Virus record (IMG/VR): IMGVR_UViG_3300038696_000188
Location: 1-61,651 of that record
Length of the DNA: 61,651 bases
Source of the DNA: a virus
Strand: one strand, 5' to 3'
A model generated the notes under the pieces. The model searched no databases. It was given only the letters and a program-made list of their open reading frames with translations, and was not told the origin of the DNA. A program made the translations under genes and the position numbers. Numbering within the stretch: position 1 is the first letter of the stretch; each line of letters begins with the position of its first letter. This document shows positions 5,249 to 10,815 of the stretch, in pieces.

Positions 5249-5400
5249 ACCTAAGGAACATTGTATGGACAGCAGTAGTAGCAACTATTGCTGGACTTGC
5301 TGGGCTTATCGTAGCGCTAGTGACTGACCACACGGACATCGTGTTGGCGCTTGCTGGAATTGCGATTGCGTCATCTTTCCTCTCCGCACGGGAGAAGTGA
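5245..5400 (+). CDS. 51-aa two-helix membrane protein
   Basis: GTG overlaps the previous stop (GTGA) and has AGGAGC upstream. The two hydrophobic spans are VWTAVVATIAGLAGLIVALV and IVLALAGIAIASSFL, joined by a TDHTD loop, with a charged end (SAREK). The topology fits a small holin- or antiholin-like protein. It is not obviously related to the holin at 6532. Confidence 0.7.
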   Translation: MNLRNIVWTAVVATIAGLAGLIVALVTDHTDIVLALAGIAIASSFLSAREK

Positions 5401-5426
5401 GAATAAACAACTAGAAGGAGAAAAAT

Positions 5427-5822
5427 ATGTGGCTAATGAGTGAAACAGGATTTGTAAGTGCGGTAACGCACTGGGACAACCCCGAAATTATTGTTGTACG
5501 GGCTAGGGACTACGACTCCCTGACCCTTATCGCGGACTTTGCTGACCAGACTGTGAAGCACACCCCCGATAACGACTACCCCGCCCGCGTGGAAGTACCA
5601 CGCACCGTCTTTGCTGAGTGGGTTACCACGCAGATTGAGAAAATGACCTACAGCAACTACAAAGACAGAATGTACAGCACACGGGGGCGTGACTTTACCC
5701 AAGCGCTTAGTGATGTGTGGAGCACAATGCACAAAGTAGAAACAGCACGGTACCCCGAGCAAGAAGAAGAAAAAAAGGCAGAAAATAGGTACCAAGCATT
5801 GTCTTGGTACCGCGGTTACTAA
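5427..5822 (+). CDS. Hypothetical 131-aa protein
   Basis: ATG with AGAAGGAGAAA upstream. The N-terminus is beta-rich (VSAVTHWDNPEIIVVRARDYDSL is broken into short strands), the centre has charged helices, and the end carries an acidic/lysine run (PEQEEEKKAENRY). No family recognised. Followed by a strong terminator. Confidence 0.75.
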   Translation: MWLMSETGFVSAVTHWDNPEIIVVRARDYDSLTLIADFADQTVKHTPDNDYPARVEVPRTVFAEWVTTQIEKMTYSNYKDRMYSTRGRDFTQALSDVWSTMHKVETARYPEQEEEKKAENRYQALSWYRGY

Positions 5823-5842
5823 GCAGTAAGCCTAGAAAAGAG

Positions 5843-5871
5843 CCCCCCAAGCAGTTGGGGGGTTTCTTTTT
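5843..5871 (+). terminator. Intrinsic terminator after the 5427 gene
   Basis: CCCCCCAA 5843-5850, loop GCAG, TTGGGGGG 5855-5862, then TTTCTTTTT. Confidence 0.85.
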
Positions 5872-5879
5872 GCCCTAGG

Positions 5880-5903
5880 GGGGTAAAAATTCTAGGTTAT
5901 ACT
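5880..5903 (+). promoter_or_regulatory. Motif copy 8 with -10 box of the lysis genes
   Basis: GGGGTAAAAATTC at 5880-5892, a 5-nt gap, TATACT at 5898-5903. The motif-to--10 spacing is the same as at 4608. No TTGAC box is present. Confidence 0.6.
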
Positions 5904-5937
5904 GTAAAAGCAGTCGTCCAACAAACAAAGGAAAGAT

Positions 5938-6429
5938 ATGACTGATAAAAAGCAAAACCGTATTGCCCGCGATGGCGACGGTGACGGTCTGGTTGAGGAC
6001 GGCACAGTGTTTGAGCGTCCCGAAGGATTTGTCATTGACGCGGTTGATGGTGACGGCGATGGGCTTGTCCAAGATGGAACAGAGTTCGAGCGTCCTGTTG
6101 CGGAGGCAACCGTAGTACCAGAAAAGAAAAAAGCACCTAAGTCTGATGAAGGAAGCGTGGCTTGGTCGCAAGATATGTCTGTTTCTGTATCTAAACTGGT
6201 GTTCGAAAGTTTGTTCGAGCGTAACTCACGCTCTGTCGGGCTAGTACAGATTAGGCTTGTCGAAAAAGGCTATATGTCTGCTGGTTCAGATAGGCGTGGC
6301 TGGTTGAGCACTGGAACAAAGGAGGCGCTAGAGTCCTACGCCAAAGACAAAAGCATTACGGGTGCGTACAACACGGACGCTGTTGTGCGTTCATTGTTTG
6401 AGCGTACACCCGTAACTATCGCTGTCTAG
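5938..6429 (+). CDS. Peptidoglycan-binding protein with calcium-binding-like repeats
   Basis: 163 aa; ATG after AAGGAAAG. The N-terminal 60 residues hold two copies of an Asp-rich loop, DGDGDGLVEDGTVFERP and DGDGDGLVQDGTEFERP, which resemble EF-hand/dockerin calcium loops. Residues about 95-160 fit a PG_binding_1-type domain (SVGLVQIRLVEKGYM, then STGTKEALESYA, then NTDAVVRSLFERT). No amidase, muramidase or peptidase domain is present, so it may target a partner enzyme to the wall or be a virion or lysis accessory factor. The holin-like gene follows after a terminator. Without a catalytic domain it should not be called an endolysin. Confidence 0.75.
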   Translation: MTDKKQNRIARDGDGDGLVEDGTVFERPEGFVIDAVDGDGDGLVQDGTEFERPVAEATVVPEKKKAPKSDEGSVAWSQDMSVSVSKLVFESLFERNSRSVGLVQIRLVEKGYMSAGSDRRGWLSTGTKEALESYAKDKSITGAYNTDAVVRSLFERTPVTIAV

Positions 6430-6458
6430 GATAAAATATATAGTACAACATAAAATCA

Positions 6459-6511
6459 AAACCCGCTACTTGCTTTACAATAGTAAGTGGCGGGTTTGAT
6501 ATTTTTACCCC
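6459..6511 (+). terminator. Terminator merged with inverted motif copy 9
   Basis: A 13-bp stem (6459-6471 with 6485-6497, one G-T) is followed by GATATTTTTA. The T tract is at the same time the minus-strand motif copy GGGGTAAAAATAT (6499-6511). Confidence 0.8.
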
Positions 6512-6531
6512 CTCTAACCTACGGAGGAATT

Positions 6532-6780
6532 ATGTCTTGGAATAAAACAAAAGATATTGCTGGGCGAATGGTTGCGGTCTTCATCGCCACCGCGCTGGGC
6601 GTTATCGGCACTGGTGCGCTTATTGGCGTGGAAGTTTGGCAAGCAGCGTTGATGGCTGGTATTGGTGGCATAGCCACGGTGCTAGAGGGTCTTAGCCGTG
6701 CGTACCTGAAAGATGGCAACCTAAGCGCCGATGAGATTGACACGGTGTTCGCGAAGTCCGAGTCTGACCTACCAGACTAA
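6532..6780 (+). CDS. Holin, r1t-like two-helix type
   Basis: 82 aa; ATG preceded by ACGGAGGAA. Two hydrophobic spans, VAVFIATALGVIGTGALIGV and a second of WQAALMAGIGGIATVLEGL type, are separated by a short turn. The C-terminus is hydrophilic and acidic (SADEIDTVFAKSESDLPD). Size, topology and the small-residue-rich helices match the class II holins common in actinobacteriophages (r1t/phage_holin family). It would form membrane lesions that release or trigger the lytic enzyme. The neighbouring wall-binding gene supports a lysis role. Confidence 0.75.
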   Translation: MSWNKTKDIAGRMVAVFIATALGVIGTGALIGVEVWQAALMAGIGGIATVLEGLSRAYLKDGNLSADEIDTVFAKSESDLPD

Positions 6781-6794
6781 CTAGTACAACAAAA

Positions 6795-6825
6795 AGCCCC
6801 CTAGCGCTTGCTGGGGGGCTTTCTG
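6795..6825 (+). terminator. Bidirectional terminator between convergent genes
   Basis: AGCCCCC 6795-6801 pairs with GGGGGCT 6814-6820. It has T-rich sequence on the + side and, read on the minus strand, TTTTTGTTG. It separates the + holin gene from the - gene at 6834. Confidence 0.8.
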
Positions 6826-6833
6826 CTTTAGGG

Positions 6834-7094
6834 CTAGAGTCCGAATCTCTTCTGTTGCTTTCTGACCTGCCTAGCCGTGAATCGCATATTCTTTGGTGCG
6901 TCGTATGTCTGTCGCTTGGGGCGCTTGATGAGTCGCTTTATCCACCCGAAGAAAAAGTCGTCTACCGCCAAAGCACCCGCGTAGACTAGTTCGTCCATTA
7001 TGGGGCTAGAGTTCCTGCGACGCTCTTTCCTCAGGGTTGCCGTTACGCGCTGGGTAGTCCCAACTAGCATACTGTCTGGTAATCCGTAAGTCAT
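6834..7094 (-). CDS. Hypothetical 86-aa basic protein
   Basis: ATG (complement of 7092-7094) has GGAAGGAG upstream; the longer reading from 7160 would cross the promoter. The sequence holds a basic region (RVTATLRKERRRN), a hydrophobic centre (ELVYAGALAVDDFFFGWI) and a very basic end (KRLIKRPKRQT to RKQQKRFGL). No family recognised. It may bind nucleic acid or the membrane. Confidence 0.7.
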   Translation of the reverse strand: MTYGLPDSMLVGTTQRVTATLRKERRRNSSPIMDELVYAGALAVDDFFFGWIKRLIKRPKRQTYDAPKNMRFTARQVRKQQKRFGL

Positions 7095-7117
7095 TTTGAC
7101 TCCTTCCGTATGTACTA

Positions 7118-7147
7118 ATTCTAGGGCATAACCCCCACGCTTGTCAA
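7118..7147 (-). promoter_or_regulatory. Sigma-A-like promoter of the 6834-7094 gene
   Basis: On the minus strand: TTGACA (7147-7142), 18-bp spacer, TAGAAT (7123-7118). Confidence 0.75.
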
Positions 7148-7183
7148 GTCTAAACAACAAAAAAGATTTTATGTAACACCGTC

Positions 7184-7196
7184 AAATTTTTACCCT
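7184..7196 (-). repeat. AGGGTAAAAATTT motif, copy 10 (inverted)
   Basis: One mismatch at the first base. It lies upstream of the promoter at 7118. Confidence 0.55.
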
Positions 7197-7229
7197 CAAC
7201 ACGGTTACTCTCGCGATGGGCAAAAGAAA

Positions 7230-7249
7230 AGCCCCCCAAGCGGGGGGCT
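7230..7249 (-). terminator. Terminator of the 7262 gene
   Basis: AGCCCCCC/GGGGGGCT stem with a 4-nt loop. Read on the minus strand it is followed by TTTTCTTTT. Confidence 0.8.
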
Positions 7250-7261
7250 AGTCTTTAGGCG

Positions 7262-7474
7262 CTAGGCGTGGTAGTTGTCCGCGTAGACTTCTTCGCAGTT
7301 GTCGCAGGTTGGGCGCTGTCCGCCCAAGTGCCAAGCCAATTCCTTGATGAGAGTATGACGCTTGGCGTCGTAGTCTGCTTGCGGGATAACGCCCAAGCAG
7401 TAGTCTTCGTGGGCGTCGTCACCCGCGTTGTCGCAGATTTCGTAGTGGACGCTGGTGGTGAGGATTGTGGTCAT
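7262..7474 (-). CDS. Hypothetical 70-aa protein with a C-terminal CxxC
   Basis: ATG after GAAAGGGGT on the minus strand. MTTILTTSVHYEICDN, an acidic segment (AGDDAHEDYC), then a helix and CDNCEEVYADNYHA at the end. With Cys14, Cys26 and the terminal CxxC it could bind one zinc. No family recognised. Confidence 0.75.
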   Translation of the reverse strand: MTTILTTSVHYEICDNAGDDAHEDYCLGVIPQADYDAKRHTLIKELAWHLGGQRPTCDNCEEVYADNYHA

Positions 7475-7503
7475 TTTGTACCCCTTTCAGTTGGTATACC
7501 CCA

Positions 7504-7532
7504 AGCATAAAGCAGATTGTTTCTAATGTCAA
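7504..7532 (-). promoter_or_regulatory. Sigma-A-like promoter of the 7262-7474 gene
   Basis: Minus strand: TTGACA (7532-7527), 17-bp spacer, TATGCT (7509-7504). Confidence 0.75.
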
Positions 7533-7578
7533 ATTGCTAACATCTCGGGCGTGTCGGCAGCACGCGCCGGAAATAGCT

Positions 7579-7605
7579 AAGGCCCCGGTGGTTAGCCGGG
7601 GCCTT
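7579..7605 (-). terminator. GC-rich hairpin after the 7617 gene
   Basis: AAGGCCCCGG 7579-7588 pairs perfectly with CCGGGGCCTT 7596-7605. No long T tract on either side. Confidence 0.6.
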
Positions 7606-7616
7606 CTCGCGGTGCG

Positions 7617-7952
7617 CTACCGGGTGACGTGGTGGGCGGTGTAAAGCCACTCGGGGAAGTCATTCTCCCGCATGTAGTCCTCACCTTCTGTGGTCAGACT
7701 AACGTCTAGGTACTGGTCACAGTGGCACGCTACGGGGGAATCTGTTTCTCCTTCTCCAAAGAGAATGGGGTAGGCGTAAAACCCGGTGTCATCCTCTGCG
7801 GTGCCACCGTGCTCCCACGTCAATCCCCACCGTCGAGCGAATTCCTCGGCGTGCTCTTCGCATGAGTAGTCCATGAAGTCACCGCTATCGTGCCCCACAA
7901 CATATGGGGGCAACAGCTTCTCCGTGGGTGCGGTCATGGTTGAATCTGACAT
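7617..7952 (-). CDS. Hypothetical 111-aa acidic protein
   Basis: ATG after AGAGAAGGTAA on the minus strand. It contains CEEHAEEFARRWG in the first half and CHCDQYLDV further on, plus many Asp/Glu residues. The three Cys and several His could hold a metal, but the spacing matches no family I know. It is read divergently from the 8104 gene across a 150-bp region with a perfect inverted repeat. Confidence 0.75.
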   Translation of the reverse strand: MSDSTMTAPTEKLLPPYVVGHDSGDFMDYSCEEHAEEFARRWGLTWEHGGTAEDDTGFYAYPILFGEGETDSPVACHCDQYLDVSLTTEGEDYMRENDFPEWLYTAHHVTR

Positions 7953-8008
7953 GATTACCTTCTCTCTGTGTATTTGTTACTTACAGCTTATCATAGATAC
8001 GACAAAAC

Positions 8009-8040
8009 ACCTAATCGACATAATTTATTCTCGATTAGGT
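8009..8040. promoter_or_regulatory. Perfect 10-bp inverted repeat, candidate operator
   Basis: ACCTAATCGA (8009-8018) and TCGATTAGGT (8031-8040) are separated by 12 bp of AT-rich DNA. It lies between the divergent starts at 7952 (-) and 8104 (+). The half-site centres are 22 bp apart, about two helical turns, as for a dimeric repressor contacting one face of the DNA. Confidence 0.65.
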
Positions 8041-8103
8041 TATTTACACAATGTGTGCAATAATGGTACTACACCGCACAACTACACAGGGAAAGAGGAG
8101 AAC

Positions 8104-8262
8104 ATGGCAACATATACCATCACCCAGACAGTGGAGTACATCGCTAGGGGTATCGTGGCAGACTCGGAAGACGAAGCCCGTGCCATCTACCTCCAAGACC
8201 AGGACTCGTACTACTCGTCCGTGGTTGAGGAATCCATCGAAGAGGAAGAGGAAGAGGAGTAG
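8104..8262 (+). CDS. 52-aa protein with an all-glutamate tail
   Basis: ATG after AAGAGGAGAAC; the longer reading from 7873 would cross the operator and overlap the opposite gene. MATYTITQTVEYIARGIVAD is a small beta start, followed by a helix (DEARAIYLQDQDSYY) and an end with seven consecutive Glu. No family recognised. Adjacent to a strong bidirectional terminator. Confidence 0.75.
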   Translation: MATYTITQTVEYIARGIVADSEDEARAIYLQDQDSYYSSVVEESIEEEEEEE

Positions 8263-8268
8263 AGATAG

Positions 8269-8303
8269 AAAAAAGGGGGGGGCTGAAAAGTCCCCCCTTT
8301 TTT
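8269..8303. terminator. Bidirectional terminator
   Basis: AAAAAAGGGGGG (8269-8280) pairs with CCCCCCTTTTTT (8292-8303), leaving a loop of about 11 nt. Confidence 0.8.
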
Positions 8304-8376
8304 GTGCCCGGTGTAATTTGACAGCGTGGCATGCAGCTGGTATTTTGTAACACAACAACAACAACAAGGAGAAATC

Positions 8377-8715
8377 ATGACCAGAAAAACAGCAGTAATT
8401 ATTAGGACTAACCACGTCATCGAAGTCATCGACATCGGGGACAACGCACTTGGCAAGCTCCAAGGCGCCGTGGGTGGATATGTGCAAGCTATCGACCTAA
8501 GCGACACTGTGACAATGTGGCTCAACGAAGAGGGAAAGCTCACTGGGCTACCGCATAACCTACTCGGTCAGATGCACTGGGATAAGGCGTTCGGCCCCGA
8601 CACGGATACCGTGATGGGTGACGTAGTCTTCACCGGTGGCGTAGACGGTGAGGGTGACACTGTGGGACTCACTGAGCGCCACCTGAGTGACCTAACCGCG
8701 ATAGCAGTACTTTAG
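8377..8715 (+). CDS. DUF3846-like protein (plus-strand paralogue)
   Basis: 112 aa; ATG after ACAAGGAGAAATC; an upstream in-frame ATG at 8326 lies in a CAA repeat and was rejected. The core pattern (VIIRTNHVIEVIDI, LGKLQGAVGGYVQAIDL, WLNEEGKLTGLPHNLLG, then GDVVFTGGVDGEGDT) is that of the small DUF3846 family found in many phages and plasmids. Its function is unknown. The product of 9086-9424 on the opposite strand is a clear paralogue of equal length. Confidence 0.85.
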   Translation: MTRKTAVIIRTNHVIEVIDIGDNALGKLQGAVGGYVQAIDLSDTVTMWLNEEGKLTGLPHNLLGQMHWDKAFGPDTDTVMGDVVFTGGVDGEGDTVGLTERHLSDLTAIAVL

Positions 8716-8734
8716 ACCCGCGCAGCAAAAAAAA

Positions 8735-8762
8735 CCCCCGGCAAGCGCTGGGGGGTTTTTGC
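8735..8762 (+). terminator. Intrinsic terminator after the 8377 gene
   Basis: CCCCC 8735-8739 pairs with GGGGG 8751-8755 inside an A8/T5 frame, so it can work in both directions. Confidence 0.8.
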
Positions 8763-8920
8763 TTGCACCTGTGCTGTGAAAATTCCAAGGACTAGGGGCG
8801 AACTGAATCTTCTCGCATGTCACTGCAAGACCGGGTTGTGTCAGTACTGTAGGCGCGGGGGCGGGCTTAGACGTTACCTTCACCGGTTCATCGGGTGCGC
8901 CGTAAGTTGTTGCGTCTTGC
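8763..8920. other. Intergenic stretch without a recognised gene
   Basis: This is part of the 370-bp gap between the convergent genes at 8377 (+) and 9086 (-). A frame runs through it (8776-9102 on +) but has no ribosome binding site and crosses the tandem repeat. I see no gene here. It could be the remains of a deleted one. Confidence 0.4.
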
Positions 8921-9054
8921 GGGGGGTAAAAATTTGGGGGAGGGGTCGCTGCCACTCGTGTCCAACAAAAAACCCCCGCTGTTGGGCGGGGGGTAAAAAT
9001 TTGGGGGAGGGGTCGCTGCCACTCGTGTCCAACAAAAAACCCCCGCTGTTGGGC
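8921..9054. repeat. Two exact tandem copies of a 67-bp unit
   Basis: Units 8921-8987 and 8988-9054 are identical by eye. Each holds one GGGGTAAAAATTT motif (8923-8935 and 8990-9002, copies 11 and 12) and a terminator that works on the minus strand (CCCCCGC/GCGGGGG followed by TTTTTT). The second terminator serves the 9086 gene. Confidence 0.85.
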
Positions 9055-9085
9055 GGGGGCTCTTTGCTCTTGCTGTTGCGTGGTG

Positions 9086-9424
9086 TTAGGCGCTTGCGGT
9101 AACGCTTGCTACCAGATTTTTTAGGGCGTCATCGTCAAGCCCAAGCGTATCGCCGTTGCTATCCGTGCCACCAGTCAGAACTGCGTCGCCCACAATAATG
9201 TCCGCGCCAGTCCCAAAGCGTAGGTCAAAAAAGCGCTGGGCTAGTGCGTTGTGTGGCAAGTCCTCTAACTTTCCCTCTTCATTTACCCAAAGCGTCAGGT
9301 TATTGTTCAGGTCAATCGCTTGTACCCACCCGCCCACGGCTTTCTGTAACACGGAGAGAGAGTCGCTCCCAAAGTCTACGACCTCAGTTTCTCCCGTGGT
9401 CTTGATAATAATTACATTCCTCAT
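9086..9424 (-). CDS. DUF3846-like protein (minus-strand paralogue)
   Basis: 112 aa; ATG after AGAAAGGAATC on the minus strand. It shares LQKAVGGWVQAIDL, LWVNEEGKLEDLPHNALAQ and GDAVLTGGTDSNGDT with the product of 8377, in the same order and spacing. The pair must have arisen by duplication and inversion. It has its own promoter at 9451-9479 and a duplicated terminator. Confidence 0.85.
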   Translation of the reverse strand: MRNVIIIKTTGETEVVDFGSDSLSVLQKAVGGWVQAIDLNNNLTLWVNEEGKLEDLPHNALAQRFFDLRFGTGADIIVGDAVLTGGTDSNGDTLGLDDDALKNLVASVTASA

Positions 9425-9450
9425 AATGATTCCTTTCTTGTTGTGTGTTT

Positions 9451-9479
9451 AGTCTACTACTAAACTAATATAAAGTCAA
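9451..9479 (-). promoter_or_regulatory. Sigma-A-like promoter of the 9086-9424 gene
   Basis: Minus strand: TTGACT (9479-9474), 17-bp spacer, TAGACT (9456-9451). The same consensus as the + genes. Confidence 0.8.
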
Positions 9480-9670
9480 ACTAGGATTTCTGGGTCTGCC
9501 AAGACAAGCACCTCTTGCTCATCAAAGTATTCGCCAGTGCTGTTATCAAGTACTCTCACGAGACGGGCTAAGTGTGTGCGGTTGATAGTCAAGCGCAGAT
9601 GCTCAAGCGTGCCTACGCTGTGCGTAAAAGTACGCCCTAGCGCTGTTGTGATGGTTACTGTGTACGACAT
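9476..9670 (-). CDS. Hypothetical 64-aa protein
   Basis: The ATG at 9670 has GGAAGGAAG upstream, which is better than the longer frame from 9718. MSYTVTITTALGRTFTHSV is a beta hairpin, then a helix (LEHLRLTINRTHLARLVRV) and an acidic beta end (EYFDEQEVLVLADPEILV). The stop lies inside the -35 box of the next gene. No family recognised. Confidence 0.7.
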   Translation of the reverse strand: MSYTVTITTALGRTFTHSVGTLEHLRLTINRTHLARLVRVLDNSTGEYFDEQEVLVLADPEILV

Positions 9671-9750
9671 AGTCTTCCTTCCTTCTCTCTTAGACACCGT
9701 AAGCGCCCAAGCCCACACACGGTGAACTTGAGCGCCCTAGGCGTTAGGTC

Positions 9751-9960
9751 TTAGGCGTTGGGGCTCTCCCAAGGCAAGGTGCCATAGGCGAGCGTTGCCA
9801 AGTGATGAAAGCCAAGCACCTGGTTATTGTAAGTGGCTTCGACGATTCCCGTGCCAAAGTCGCGTCGTGCGTCACTAGCGAACTTGCGCACTTGCTCTAC
9901 AGTGTCAATGACAAAGCCGTAGGTGACTCCATTGGTGTCGCGTGCTGTGATTCCAAACAT
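9751..9960 (-). CDS. Hypothetical 69-aa protein
   Basis: ATG after AAGAAAGGACAC on the minus strand. MFGITARDTNGVTYGFVIDT, then a helix (VEQVRKFASDARRDFG) and FHHLATLAYGTLPWES. It reads as a compact alpha/beta fold. No family recognised. It has its own promoter, as most genes in this block do. Confidence 0.75.
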   Translation of the reverse strand: MFGITARDTNGVTYGFVIDTVEQVRKFASDARRDFGTGIVEATYNNQVLGFHHLATLAYGTLPWESPNA

Positions 9961-9996
9961 AGTGTGTCCTTTCTTAGGGGGTGTTGCTTATAGACA

Positions 9997-10025
9997 AGGG
10001 TACACAACATACAAGAAAATGTCAA
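9997..10025 (-). promoter_or_regulatory. Promoter of the 9751-9960 gene
   Basis: Minus strand: TTGACA (10025-10020), 17-bp spacer, TACCCT (10002-9997). The -10 is weaker than in the neighbours. Confidence 0.6.
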
Positions 10026-10071
10026 GTCCTCACCCTATTGGCGTGGCAAGATGCGGGGCGTGGTGTTGAGG

Positions 10072-10084
10072 GGGGTAAAAATTT
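10072..10084 (+). repeat. GGGGTAAAAATTT motif, copy 13
   Basis: Perfect copy followed by GGGGG, as in copies 11 and 12. It is the last copy seen in the window. Confidence 0.65.
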
Positions 10085-10091
10085 GGGGGCG

Positions 10092-10122
10092 TTTAGCGCT
10101 TGCTAATTTAGCGCTTGCTAAT
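10092..10122. repeat. 15-bp tandem repeat, two units
   Basis: TTAGCGCTTGCTAAT occurs twice in a row. AGCGCT inside each unit is itself palindromic. It lies directly after motif copy 13, downstream of the 10186 terminator. Confidence 0.7.
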
Positions 10123-10144
10123 CTGTGCGTGCGTCAAAAGAAAA

Positions 10145-10167
10145 AGCCCCCCTACTTGCGGGGGGCT
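10145..10167 (-). terminator. Terminator of the 10186 gene
   Basis: AGCCCCCC/GGGGGGCT stem; on the minus strand it runs into TTTTTCTTTT. Confidence 0.8.
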
Positions 10168-10185
10168 CTCTCTTCTCGCCTCAGA

Positions 10186-10413
10186 CTAGCAAGTCTCGAA
10201 TTGGATTTCGTAATCCTCACCCTTGACCAACCCCCGTGCGTGAAAGTCTGCGGTGATGGGCGCAAGCCAAGCCACTGCGTCATTCCAATGACCGAAAACT
10301 CCACCACTCTCCGTGGTGTAAGGCAAAGCCTGGTGCCACGCTGTCTCGCGAACAGTGACGACATAGTCTGTGCGAACATATTCTGCGATTTTGGCTTCTG
10401 TGATTTTGCTCAT
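10186..10413 (-). CDS. Hypothetical 75-aa protein
   Basis: ATG after GAAAGGGGCTC on the minus strand. MSKITEAKIAEYVRTDYVVTV, then an aromatic segment (WHQALPYTTESGGVFGHWND) and GLVKGEDYEIQFETC. No family recognised. It is divergent from the 10575 gene. Confidence 0.75.
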   Translation of the reverse strand: MSKITEAKIAEYVRTDYVVTVRETAWHQALPYTTESGGVFGHWNDAVAWLAPITADFHARGLVKGEDYEIQFETC

Positions 10414-10442
10414 CGTGAGCCCCTTTCATCTGGTGTACTACC

Positions 10443-10471
10443 AGACTATCGCCCTAACGTGAGAATGTCAA
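10443..10471 (-). promoter_or_regulatory. Sigma-A-like promoter of the 10186-10413 gene
   Basis: Minus strand: TTGACA (10471-10466), 17-bp spacer, TAGTCT (10448-10443). Confidence 0.75.
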
Positions 10472-10514
10472 GTCTAAACAAAAAAAAATAAAAAAAGTTT
10501 TTTGTTGTTTTGAC

Positions 10515-10543
10515 TTGCGGATTTGTCTTGTATGCCCTAGACT
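10515..10543 (+). promoter_or_regulatory. Promoter of the 10575 gene
   Basis: TTGCGG 10515-10520, 17-bp spacer, TAGACT 10538-10543. A better -35 (TTGACT, 10510) is also present but too far away. Confidence 0.6.
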
Positions 10544-10574
10544 AAGTACATCACTCCAACGAAAGGAATCCAAA

Positions 10575-10760
10575 ATGGATAATTCAGACATCAAGCGCCT
10601 AGCCACCCTCAAGCGTGAGAAAAGCGAAAATGAGCAGGCTCTCGCCCGCTCCATCTTCATCTACCAAGCGGACAGGCTACAAGGCGCGATTCGCTCTCAA
10701 GCGAAAGCCATCGCAAACCTAGAGCTAGGGCTCAAGCTCTCAGGCAGGGGTAGCGCCTAG
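10575..10760 (+). CDS. 61-aa coiled-coil protein
   Basis: ATG after AACGAAAGGAATC. Nearly the whole length is charged helix with heptad-like spacing (DIKRLATLKREKSENEQAL, ADRLQGAIRSQAKAIANLEL), so it probably forms a coiled coil. Function unknown. It is the last gene of the left arm. Confidence 0.75.
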   Translation: MDNSDIKRLATLKREKSENEQALARSIFIYQADRLQGAIRSQAKAIANLELGLKLSGRGSA

Positions 10761-10785
10761 CCCAAGCGGACACACAAGCGGAGAG

Positions 10786-10815
10786 CCCCCTAGGTAACCC
10801 CTAGGGGGTTTTCTT
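10786..10815 (+). terminator. Intrinsic terminator closing the left arm
   Basis: CCCCCTAG 10786-10793 with CTAGGGGG 10801-10808, then TTTTCTTCT. Confidence 0.8.

Noticed and set aside
5938-6429. Endolysin
   Set aside because: Only wall-binding and calcium-loop-like regions are present; no catalytic domain can be seen.
8776-9102. 108-aa + frame over the tandem repeat
   Set aside because: No ribosome binding site, runs through two terminators and an exact repeat.
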